Of a stretch of 64,000 bases of DNA, positions 45,823 to 53,501 are shown in pieces. The notes beneath the pieces are model-generated. The model had not been told where the DNA came from and searched no databases. It saw only the letters and a program-made list of their open reading frames with translations. Both the position numbers and the translations under genes were made by a program. The stretch is from the NCBI GenBank assembly GCA_019244185.1, contig JAFATB010000019.1, positions 1 through 64,000 of the forward strand, written 5' to 3'. The number at the start of each line of letters is the position of its first letter. Position 1 is the stretch's first letter. The stretch is from Acidobacteriota bacterium. Its GTDB lineage: Bacteria > Acidobacteriota > Thermoanaerobaculia > Gp7-AA8.

Positions 45823-47979
45823 TCAGGCGAGCAGCTGCTTGAGGTACGCGGCCACCTCGCGTCCGTTCTCGTCCCAGTAGTGCGTGTGCGCACCCGCGCC
45901 GCAGCAGAAGTCCGTGCAGCCGTCGACCGCATTCGGATTGCTGCGGATCCAAAGGCGCGCGTTCGCGTCGCCCGTCCACATGTTCCGCCCGACGTAGTCG
46001 CCGCTGCGATACGTGTTCGCCCATTCCTGCAGCGTGAGCGTGGTCGGATCGGGCGCGGTCAGCTGCGGGGCGGCGCCGTGGATCCAATCGTAGAGGTGCG
46101 GGAACGCCTGCGCGTAGATCTGCCGCAGCGGCGAGCCCATCGTGAAGAGACGCAGCGGAATGTGCTGCGGGTGCGTGTCGTCGTTGATCAGTCGCAGCTT
46201 CGCGTCAGGACGCGCGTTGAGATAGCGCAGCACGTCAGCCGAGATGACGGTGCCCTGGCTGTGCGCGACGATCACGATGCGGTCGTACGGCCGTCCGTCC
46301 GCGTCGCGCCATTCGCAGAGATGCCGCAGCAGCGAGACGTAGCGCTCCGCGATGCGCGCGCGCGGCGTGGCGTTGGCGGGACTCTGGCGCATGTAGTTGT
46401 CGATGTCGAGCACGACGTCGACCGCCGCGCGGAACGTGCCGATGAAGTACTTGCTGGTGAGGAGTAGCGCGATGATGGCGGCGGTGCCGCTGAGCAGCGT
46501 CAGACGCCATGGGTCGAGGAACTGCATCCCTCCGGTAATCGCAACCACCAGCACGAAGACCAAGGCGAACGTGAAGGATTCCGCCACGCGCACGATCCAG
46601 CGCATCCCGGCGGTGAGCCAGTCGCCGAGTTGTTCCGATTCCACATCGCCTGACGTGTGCGGGTGTCGCAACTCGGCGACGATCGATGGCCCTGTCGCCA
46701 CGAGCACGGTGACGATGAACAAAAACATCGCGAGCGTGTAGAACTCGAGTCCGCGCGCACTCTGCTTCAGCATGTCGCCGAGGTGGTCGGACACCGACAC
46801 GACCGGAGCAACGCGCCCGATCGACTGGACGAGCAGGTCCCAAATCGCCAGCGTGAACAGGACGAATACCGCCGCCGGCATGCCGAGGCTGAAGCGCGCG
46901 GTCCACGCAGCGGCACGCGCCTGGTCCCGCTGGTTTCGCGGGGTCATGCGAACGGCAACAACGCCCGCGATCGCGGCGAGCGTCGCCGTGAGGAAGAAAA
47001 GAGCCCAAGCGACACCGACAGCCGGGAAAAGAAGCCGTCCCGCATCCACCGTGGCGATATATACGTCGGCTTTGCTCGAAGCGTACGTGCCGATGAGGAA
47101 CACGATCGTCACGCCTGCCGCGACGAGCGCCGCGGCGACGCCGAACGCGACCGCGCCGTTCTTCATCTGCTGATAGCTGATCGCTACACCAATGCACGCA
47201 CCGGCGGCGATGACCGCCGCTTCGATCGCGAGCACGAGATAGGGGTTCCGGCCGTGCACGAGCAACCATGTGACGGTCGCCGCAACGATGACGATCGGCA
47301 ACCACCAGCGCCACAGCAGCGGCGCGGTCGCGCGCTTGCACATGACGAGCAGCGCGATGCCGGCGAGGATCACCGTCCCCGCCACGAGCGTCGCGGGCTT
47401 CTGATACGCCTCCGGCAGTTCCGCCGACGCGACGACGAGCACCAGCGAGAACAGCACGAGATTCAGCAGCGCCGCCGGCACGGTGAGCAGCCACACCGCG
47501 AAGGTCTGCAGCAGCACCGCGATCCTCCACGGCCGCCGGTTGTTCTGTGCGGACGACGCGGCCTGCAGCGAGTTCCGGCCGAGGCTCGGCAGGTGCAGGA
47601 TCAATTGATAGACCTCGGCGATCAACCGGTACCACGTCTCGCCCGCGCGCGAGAGATCGGCCCAGTACATCTCGTACACGTGCACTGGCGCCGTGTCGTC
47701 GATGCGCCGCCCTTCGAGACGCACCGTTTCGTAGACCGCGGCCGTATCCGCCCGCGGATAGTCTTTGAGTTGCTCGTACATGTACTGGAGGCCCGCGGGC
47801 GACTCGATCTCGTCGCCGGGCTCGAGCCGCGCCCGCGAGACGCGCAGCGACACTTCGCTGAACGAGCTGTACGCCTCGTCGTGACAGAGCAGATCGGCGA
47901 CGGCGCGCGCCGACTCGGCCGGCTTCTGGTCCGCGACTCCGTGAACTGCGACCACTGCGACAGCCTTCGGCTTCGGCAT
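45823..47979 (-). CDS. Membrane protein with a split alpha/beta-hydrolase domain
   Basis: The protein has 718 residues. The N-terminus reads AVAVVAVHGVADQKPAES, the first strand and oxyanion region of an alpha/beta hydrolase. The nucleophile elbow appears only near residue 590 (RIVIVAHSQGTVISADVL, a GxSxG variant H-S-Q-G), with a late histidine region (GAGAHTHYWDENG). Between them lie about ten membrane helices (about 145-540). The start at 47979 is set by a GAGGTG ribosome site. The family is unknown to me; it might be a membrane-embedded lipase or esterase. Convergent with sufT. Confidence 0.78.
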   Translation of the reverse strand: MPKPKAVAVVAVHGVADQKPAESARAVADLLCHDEAYSSFSEVSLRVSRARLEPGDEIESPAGLQYMYEQLKDYPRADTAAVYETVRLEGRRIDDTAPVHVYEMYWADLSRAGETWYRLIAEVYQLILHLPSLGRNSLQAASSAQNNRRPWRIAVLLQTFAVWLLTVPAALLNLVLFSLVLVVASAELPEAYQKPATLVAGTVILAGIALLVMCKRATAPLLWRWWLPIVIVAATVTWLLVHGRNPYLVLAIEAAVIAAGACIGVAISYQQMKNGAVAFGVAAALVAAGVTIVFLIGTYASSKADVYIATVDAGRLLFPAVGVAWALFFLTATLAAIAGVVAVRMTPRNQRDQARAAAWTARFSLGMPAAVFVLFTLAIWDLLVQSIGRVAPVVSVSDHLGDMLKQSARGLEFYTLAMFLFIVTVLVATGPSIVAELRHPHTSGDVESEQLGDWLTAGMRWIVRVAESFTFALVFVLVVAITGGMQFLDPWRLTLLSGTAAIIALLLTSKYFIGTFRAAVDVVLDIDNYMRQSPANATPRARIAERYVSLLRHLCEWRDADGRPYDRIVIVAHSQGTVISADVLRYLNARPDAKLRLINDDTHPQHIPLRLFTMGSPLRQIYAQAFPHLYDWIHGAAPQLTAPDPTTLTLQEWANTYRSGDYVGRNMWTGDANARLWIRSNPNAVDGCTDFCCGAGAHTHYWDENGREVAAYLKQLLA

Positions 47980-48104
47980 GGCGTTCACCTCGATTTTTGC
48001 GATGTCCTTGCGCTTGTAGGGAGGGACACAAGTGTACTTCTCCCCCGCTGCGGAAGGAGGGGCGGCGGTACAATGCGCCGATCTCATCCAATCCGGAGCA
48101 GCGA

Positions 48105-48701
48105 ATGGCGTTTTGCGCGTACTGTGGAACTCAGGTCGCCGCGGTGTCGTACGCCGCGTGTGCGACGTGCGGCAATTCGACGAACGGCGCGCCGCGGCCG
48201 CAGGTGCCGGCGGGCGGCTCGAACGTGGCCACGATCGCCATCATCGTGATCGTCATTGGCGTGTTCTTCGTCGCGATCGCCGGCATTCTCGCGGCGATCG
48301 CGGTGCCCAATTTCCTTACGGCGATGCAGCGAGCGAAGCAGAAGCGGACGATGGCCGACATGCGCGCGCTCGCGATCGCGGTGGAGGCATACGCGACGGA
48401 TCACAACGTGTATCCGCGCGCCGAGGACCTCACCTCGCTCCAGTCCGTGCTCACGCCGACGTACGTCAAAGCCATGCCGAAGACCGACGCCTGGGACCAT
48501 CCGCTGCGCTACCAATGCTGGCCCGAGCCGCAGTGCCAGACGTACTCGGTCGGCAGCGCCGGCAAAGACGGGCGATGGGAGCACGAGTCGCTGCAGGACT
48601 ACGACGCGAGGAGCGGCGGCGCGACCACGAAGTTCGACTGCGACATCGTCTTCACGAACGGCTCGTTCGTGCAGTATCCCGAAGGCGTGCAGGTGAAATA
48701 G
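48105..48701 (+). CDS. Zinc-ribbon protein fused to a GspG/pilin-like domain
   Basis: The protein has 198 residues. Residues 1-25 form a zinc ribbon (CAYC...CATC). A hydrophobic helix at about 40-66 runs into FLTAMQRAKQKRTMADMRAL, followed by AVEAYATDHNVYPRAEDL and a C-terminal GspG-like part (WDHPLRYQCW, YSVGSAGKDG). The usual prepilin-peptidase site with its G-F-x3-E pattern before the helix is absent, so it is probably a fixed membrane protein and not a secreted pilin. Start ATG 48105 has a GGAG site. First of a small-protein cluster. Confidence 0.82.
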   Translation: MAFCAYCGTQVAAVSYAACATCGNSTNGAPRPQVPAGGSNVATIAIIVIVIGVFFVAIAGILAAIAVPNFLTAMQRAKQKRTMADMRALAIAVEAYATDHNVYPRAEDLTSLQSVLTPTYVKAMPKTDAWDHPLRYQCWPEPQCQTYSVGSAGKDGRWEHESLQDYDARSGGATTKFDCDIVFTNGSFVQYPEGVQVK

Positions 48702-48703
48702 CC

Positions 48704-49039
48704 ATGTACTGCACGAACTGCGGACATCAACGCGCCGACGCCGACCTCACGTGCACGCAATGCGGAGCGCGCGTGCGCACCTTCCCGCCGCCGCCCGTCA
48801 TCCCGAACTATCTCGTGCAGTCGATTCTGGTCACGCTCTGCTGCTGCCTGCCGGCCGGCATCGTGGCCATCGTCTTCAGCGCGCAGGTGAACTCGAAGCT
48901 CGCCGCAGGCGACGTCGCCGGAGCGAAGGCGGCCTCGCAGAACGCGAAGACCTGGGCCTGGGTGGCGTTCGGCGTCGGAGTCGCGATCGCGCTCGTCAAA
49001 GTCGTACTCGTCGCCATCGCGGCGATGCACAATGGTTGA
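48704..49039 (+). CDS. Zinc-ribbon CD225/dispanin-like membrane protein, copy 1
   Basis: The protein has 111 residues. The N-terminal zinc ribbon (YCTNCGHQRADADLTCTQCG) is joined to a CD225/dispanin-type region with IPNYLVQSILVTLCCCLP, VAIVFSAQVNSKLAAGD and a second helix at about 85-108. The cysteine cluster CCC at the first helix end is typical of the family and in eukaryotic members is palmitoylated. The bacterial role is unknown. It is very similar to the next gene, suggesting tandem duplication. Confidence 0.85.
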   Translation: MYCTNCGHQRADADLTCTQCGARVRTFPPPPVIPNYLVQSILVTLCCCLPAGIVAIVFSAQVNSKLAAGDVAGAKAASQNAKTWAWVAFGVGVAIALVKVVLVAIAAMHNG

Positions 49040-49055
49040 AGGAGAACAACGAGCC

Positions 49056-49502
49056 GTGAATTGTCCGAACTGCGGAACGACGAACCTCGACAACGCAACG
49101 CTCTGCATCAACTGCGGACGCCCGCTCACCACCGCGAGCGCAGCGCCTCCACAGCCGCCGGTGCAGTCGTACACGCCGCCCCCGCCACCGCCTCCCGGCG
49201 GCTCGCCGGGGATGGCGCCGCCGATGCCCGGCATGATGCCCGGCCCGGTGATTCCGAACTATCTCGTGCACTCGATCATCGCCACGCTCTGCTGCTGTCT
49301 GCCCCTCGGCATCGTCGCGATCATCTTCTCCGCGCAGGTGAATCAGAAGCTCGCCATCGGCGACGTGGCCGGCGCGCAAGAAGCGTCGAACAAGGCCAAG
49401 CTCTTCTGCTGGATCTCGTTCGGCATCGGCATCGTCGGCATCGCGCTGGCCTTCCTGATCAACGGAGCGGCGTTCCTTGCGGCGCTTCACAATCATATGT
49501 AG
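49056..49502 (+). CDS. Zinc-ribbon CD225/dispanin-like membrane protein, copy 2
   Basis: The protein has 148 residues from GTG 49056, giving the expected zinc-ribbon start (NCPNCGTTNLDNATLCINCG) with a GGAG site upstream. ATG 49032 is an alternative. A Pro/Gly/Met-rich linker at about 32-70 separates the ribbon from the CD225 part (IPNYLVHSIIATLCCCLP, VAIIFSAQVNQKLAIGD). The CD225 part is close to copy 1 almost residue by residue; the linker is the main difference. Confidence 0.83.
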   Translation: MNCPNCGTTNLDNATLCINCGRPLTTASAAPPQPPVQSYTPPPPPPPGGSPGMAPPMPGMMPGPVIPNYLVHSIIATLCCCLPLGIVAIIFSAQVNQKLAIGDVAGAQEASNKAKLFCWISFGIGIVGIALAFLINGAAFLAALHNHM

Positions 49503-49842
49503 CAGCGCGATCGCGGCGGCGGGCGCGTGGGTGGTCTACACCTTCGCGCCCGCGGGCAACGCGTGGTTCCCGCAGTGCGTCTTTCATCAGCTGACGGGCC
49601 TCGACTGCCCCGGCTGCGGCTCGACGCGCGCGCTGCATGCGCTGCTGCACGGCGACGTCGCCGCGGCGTGGCGCTTCAATCCGATTCTGTTCGTGTTCGC
49701 GGCGGTCGCGCTGTGCGCCGTGCCGAGCCTCGCGCGCGGCGAGGAGCCGCGCTTCTACAAGACGCCGTGGTTCGGCTGGACGAGCGTCGTCGTGGTGACC
49801 GGCTACTGGATCGTGCGGAACACGCCGCTCTGGCCGTACTGA
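49477..49842 (+). CDS. DUF2752 membrane protein
   Basis: The protein has about 121 residues. It carries the DUF2752 signature CVFHQLTGLDCPGCGSTRALHALLHGD with conserved cysteines and TRA, followed by two hydrophobic helices. The start is uncertain. TTG 49477 lies inside the end of copy 2, and the next internal GTG would cut the first helix. Genes of this family often lie next to CD225 genes. Their function is unknown. Confidence 0.75.
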   Translation: MRRFTIICSSAIAAAGAWVVYTFAPAGNAWFPQCVFHQLTGLDCPGCGSTRALHALLHGDVAAAWRFNPILFVFAAVALCAVPSLARGEEPRFYKTPWFGWTSVVVVTGYWIVRNTPLWPY

Positions 49843-49856
49843 CTCAGCGCTGAGCG

Positions 49857-49886
49857 GGTGCCGGACGCCGCATGGCATCCGGCACC
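49857..49886. terminator. Bidirectional hairpin between convergent genes
   Basis: GGTGCCGGA (49857-49865) and TCCGGCACC (49878-49886) pair perfectly, with the inner bases partly paired. It lies between the DUF2752 gene and the minus-strand gene ending at 49894. There is no long T-run. Confidence 0.6.
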
Positions 49887-49893
49887 ACGCATC

Positions 49894-50238
49894 TCAGCGA
49901 TGGTCGTTGAAGAAAGTCCACTGGCCGACGGGGAAGCCGGCCTTCAGCTGCTGCGCCTGCAGGTAACCGTCGATCGCGCCGGCGATGGCGACCAGTCCCG
50001 CGCCCGCGCCGCACGTCGGGATGCCGATGGCGAAGCAGAGGATGATGGCCACGATGCCTTTCACCTTCTGCCCCATGATGATGTAGCCGACGCCGCCGAA
50101 GAGCAGCAGGTTGAGGATCAACACGATCACCGGATCCTTCGGCGGAGTGGTCGGATAAACGAGCTCACCGCCGGCTCCGCCCGTGGGCGGCGTGGCGGGC
50201 GGCGGCGTGTACGGCGGAGGAGGAGGAACGGAAGTCAT
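49894..50238 (-). CDS. Small Pro-rich membrane protein
   Basis: The protein has 114 residues. A Pro/Thr-rich N-terminal tail (about 1-33) precedes two hydrophobic helices (DPVIVLILNLLLFGGVGYIIMG and GIVAIILCFAIGIPTCGAGAG) and a soluble tail ending TFFNDHR. The layout resembles TM2-like small membrane proteins. A clear AAGGAG ribosome site precedes the ATG. It is downstream of the DUF4870 gene and probably co-transcribed with it. Confidence 0.75.
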   Translation of the reverse strand: MTSVPPPPPYTPPPATPPTGGAGGELVYPTTPPKDPVIVLILNLLLFGGVGYIIMGQKVKGIVAIILCFAIGIPTCGAGAGLVAIAGAIDGYLQAQQLKAGFPVGQWTFFNDHR

Positions 50239-50247
50239 CGCGTCTCC

Positions 50248-50682
50248 TTACATCTTCTCGGCGAAGTCGGTGATGACCGGGATGCGATAGCGCTGGCCGC
50301 CGACGGCCTTGACGATGCAGATGATGCTGATGACGAGGAAGGCGCACCAGACGATGCAGCTCAACGCACTAATGCCGCAACTGAGGACGCCGCGAAGAAC
50401 GATGCCGAGGATCAGCAATACGATCCACACGACGATTTCCGCGCCGAACAGCGCCACGCCGTTCTTGGCGTGCCACTGCACTTCGGGATCATCTTTCTTC
50501 GCGAAGAACGGCACCAGCGACAGGATGCCGAGGTACGAGAGCACGAGCCAGAGCGTGCGGTCGGAGCTGGCGCCCGGAGTCGGCGTGTAGCCGCCCGGTG
50601 GCGGCGGCGGAGGCGTGTACGACCCACCTCCCGGAGGCGGGGGCGTGGCGGGCGGGATCGTGGGCGGAGGAATCTCGCTCAT
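50248..50682 (-). CDS. DUF4870 (Tic20-like) membrane protein with Pro-rich tail
   Basis: The protein has 144 residues. The N-terminal 40 residues are Pro/Gly-rich. The remainder is DUF4870, with LVLSYLGILSLVPFFAKKDDPEVQWHAKNGVALFG, two further helices and a closing QRYRIPVITDF motif. The family is related to Tic20 and its bacterial role is unknown. An AGGAGATG ribosome site supports the start. The Pro-rich tail resembles those of the two neighbouring small proteins. Confidence 0.88.
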   Translation of the reverse strand: MSEIPPPTIPPATPPPPGGGSYTPPPPPPGGYTPTPGASSDRTLWLVLSYLGILSLVPFFAKKDDPEVQWHAKNGVALFGAEIVVWIVLLILGIVLRGVLSCGISALSCIVWCAFLVISIICIVKAVGGQRYRIPVITDFAEKM

Positions 50683-50724
50683 TTCATCTCCTTGCGTTCG
50701 GCCTGTTTTGGGCGACGCCTGATT

Positions 50725-52374
50725 CTAATCACTTTCGCCGATGCGGGTGAGGCGGCGTTCGGCGGCGAGGATTGGTATCACCGCGAGCAGCGCCGACAGC
50801 GTGAGCGCGATCACGAGCGGCGCGAGAATCACGATGCCGTGCGCGCCGCTGTTCGACACGAGCGTGAAGACGTACTCCATCACCGGCCGCGCCATGAGCA
50901 GCATGATCGCCGCGACGTACGCGAGTGAGACCGCCATGTACGCGAAACCGCCGAGCGAGAGTCCGACCTGCAGCGGGTTCTCCGCGTTGAAGTTCGGCGC
51001 GAGCGCGCCGAGTCCGACGCCGAGACTCACCAGCGTCACCGCGAGCAGCGACGCGCCGAACAGCGTGAACGCCCACACGACCGGCGCGGCGTCGAGCATC
51101 ACGTTCGCCACCGCCGTCAGCAGCAGCGCGAGCAGCGTCAGCGGCGCGGCGTAGACGAGCACCTTCACGACGAGGAACTGCCGGAACGACACCGGCGCCG
51201 TCTGCAAAATCCAGAACGCTTTCCCTTCCGCCGACACCGACGGATACGCGAAGCGCAGACCGATCGCCGCGATGACGAAGCCGGCCATGCCGAGGTTCGC
51301 GTAGGCCACGAGCGTCGCGCGGACGTCGCCGCCGAGCGGCAGCATGCGGATGTTGTACAGATAAATAAAGAGCAGCGCGCCCATCAGAAAGAACTGCGAC
51401 CACTGCGCGACGTCGCGCCCGAGCGTGCGGATCTCCTTGCTCACCATCGCGCGCAGCGGCGGCTCGGCGTTCGCCACCAGCCGGTCGAGCACGCGCGTTG
51501 CCCACGCGGAGCCGAGCGCCACCGGCGCGAGACCTTCACGCGCGCGGACGAACGCGACAAAGTACGTCGCGCGCGCGACGATCGCGAACACCGCGAATGC
51601 GACGAGCGCCGTGATCGCGATGCGCGGCGCGAGCGGAAACGCGTTCGCGTTCGTCATCAGCGTCGCCAGCGACGTGCTCGGATAGAGGTTCATCGACGGC
51701 AGCTCGATCGCGCGCAGCACGCGCCCGACGTCGCCGGTCGAGATCTGCATGAAGAAGCGCTCGGGACGGCTCATGCGGAACGCGATCACGACGCCGGTCA
51801 GCACGAGCACCGCGATCGATGCCACGATCTGATGCACGCGGCGCACGGGAAACCAGCGGACCAGCAGCAGGATGAGCGTCGACGCGAACGACACCGGGAT
51901 CGACAGCAGCAGCGCGAGATTGACGAGCACGATCGCGTAGAACGACGGCGGCTTCGCGAACTGCCGCGCGAACGCGACGAAGAGCGGAATGAGAAAGAGG
52001 TAGACGATGGCCGCGCTCTGCGCGAGCGTCTTGAGCCAGCGCGCGAGCGCGATGCGCAGCTTGCCGCGCGGCGACGCGTGCTGGATGTCGAGATCGAGAT
52101 CCGTAAAGTACGCGCCGATGGCCGCCGTCATCGCCGACGAGAAGAGCACCACGGTCGCCACGAGAAAGACGAGGGCGAGGAGATTGCGCAGCAGTCCGAG
52201 GGCGAAGAAGGGCGTCTCGGCTTCGACTTGAGCGATCGCCCGGAAGAGGCGGCGAAACAGCACGAAGTCGCCGAAGAGGAACGACGCCATCACCGCGAGC
52301 ACGACGCCGGTGCGCGTCGCGTTCGCCGCATCGAACGGCCGCAGTCTGGCGAGCGCGAGGCGGAGCGGCCACAT
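50725..52374 (-). CDS. Putative ABC-exporter permease
   Basis: The protein has 549 residues with about a dozen membrane helices. LVSKEIRTLGRDVAQWSQ and AYPSVSAEGKAFWILQTAPVS resemble the cytosolic coupling segments of the putative ABC-exporter (ABC2-type) family. The start ATG 52374 shares a base with the ddl stop (TGATG). No ATPase gene is adjacent; the nearest visible is the cut one at position 1, far away. Its substrate is unknown. Confidence 0.75.
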   Translation of the reverse strand: MWPLRLALARLRPFDAANATRTGVVLAVMASFLFGDFVLFRRLFRAIAQVEAETPFFALGLLRNLLALVFLVATVVLFSSAMTAAIGAYFTDLDLDIQHASPRGKLRIALARWLKTLAQSAAIVYLFLIPLFVAFARQFAKPPSFYAIVLVNLALLLSIPVSFASTLILLLVRWFPVRRVHQIVASIAVLVLTGVVIAFRMSRPERFFMQISTGDVGRVLRAIELPSMNLYPSTSLATLMTNANAFPLAPRIAITALVAFAVFAIVARATYFVAFVRAREGLAPVALGSAWATRVLDRLVANAEPPLRAMVSKEIRTLGRDVAQWSQFFLMGALLFIYLYNIRMLPLGGDVRATLVAYANLGMAGFVIAAIGLRFAYPSVSAEGKAFWILQTAPVSFRQFLVVKVLVYAAPLTLLALLLTAVANVMLDAAPVVWAFTLFGASLLAVTLVSLGVGLGALAPNFNAENPLQVGLSLGGFAYMAVSLAYVAAIMLLMARPVMEYVFTLVSNSGAHGIVILAPLVIALTLSALLAVIPILAAERRLTRIGESD

Positions 52375-53468
52375 CACGCGATGGGGTTCACTTCGCCGAG
52401 CCACTCCATCGCGCGCACGCCGCGCGCCGCGCGCGCCTTCGAGCGCTCGATGCCGAGGACGATCAGCCGCTCGATCAGCCGCGGGTACTTGAGCTCCGTC
52501 GCCTCCCACAACTTCGGATACATGGAGATGTTCGTGAAGCCGGGAATCGTGTTGATCTCGTTCACGTACAGCCGGTTCGTGCCGCGCTCGAGGAAAAAGT
52601 CGACGCGCGCGAAGCCGGACGCGCCGACCGCCTTGAACGCGGTGATCGCGTGGCGCCGCAGCTCGTCCGACTTGTCCTTGGCGAGCTTCGCCGGAATCAC
52701 GAGCTGCGATTTGTCGTCGACGTACTTATCCGTGTAGTCGTAGAAGTCGCGCCCCGCGACGATCTCCCCCGGCACCGACGCTTCCGGATTCTCGTTGCCG
52801 AGCACCGAGACCTCGAGCTCGCGCGCGTCGACGCCGCGCTCGACGAGCACCTTCTCGTCGAACCGCAGCGCGTGCTCCATCGCCGCGTCGAGCATGCCGT
52901 CGTTCTTCACCTTCGTCACGCCGACGGACGAGCCGCTGTTCGCGGGCTTGACGAAGTACGGCAGCCGCAGCGCGTTCGTGACCGCGCGCGTGACGCGCTC
53001 GCGCTCGTGGCGCCACTCGCGCTCCTGCACCGCGACGTGATCGACCATCGGCAGCTTCGCCGCGGCGAACGCGTGGCGCATGTGCACCTTGTCCATGCCC
53101 ACCGCGGACGCGGTGACGCCGCTGCCGACGTATGGCAGACCAAGGATCTCGAGGTAGCCCTGCAGCGAGCCGTCTTCGCCGCCGGTGCCGTGGATCAGCG
53201 GAAAAACGACGTCGATGGCCTGGCCGCGCGACCACGTCTCGAACGAAAAGTCCTTGTCGCCGCTCGCGCTCTTGTCGTCGCCCGCGAGGATGCGCGCGCT
53301 GCGCTCGGGCGCGATGAAGCGTCCGTCGCGCGCGATGCAGACCGGCACGAGCTCGATGCGCTGCCGCGGCGCGGCCGCGGCCACCGAGCGCGCGGAGAGG
53401 ATCGACACCTCGTGCTCGGCGCTGCGGCCGCCGAACAGGAGGATGACGCGAAGAGGCGACGTGATCAT
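52374..53468 (-). CDS. ddl: D-alanine--D-alanine ligase
   Basis: This peptidoglycan precursor enzyme has 364 residues. ATP-grasp markers are FGGRSAEHEVSILSARSV, VFPLIHGTGGEDGSLQGYLE, PYVGSGVTASAVGMDK, FVKPANSGSSVGVTKV, ARVDFF and the metal site VNEINTIPGFTNISMYPKLW. It has a short extra tail after residue 340. The stop overlaps the permease start by one base, so the two are co-translated. Confidence 0.97.
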   Translation of the reverse strand: MITSPLRVILLFGGRSAEHEVSILSARSVAAAAPRQRIELVPVCIARDGRFIAPERSARILAGDDKSASGDKDFSFETWSRGQAIDVVFPLIHGTGGEDGSLQGYLEILGLPYVGSGVTASAVGMDKVHMRHAFAAAKLPMVDHVAVQEREWRHERERVTRAVTNALRLPYFVKPANSGSSVGVTKVKNDGMLDAAMEHALRFDEKVLVERGVDARELEVSVLGNENPEASVPGEIVAGRDFYDYTDKYVDDKSQLVIPAKLAKDKSDELRRHAITAFKAVGASGFARVDFFLERGTNRLYVNEINTIPGFTNISMYPKLWEATELKYPRLIERLIVLGIERSKARAARGVRAMEWLGEVNPIA

Positions 53469-53501
53469 GCGAGCAGCTGCCGGATGACGACCCGCGACGG
53501 C

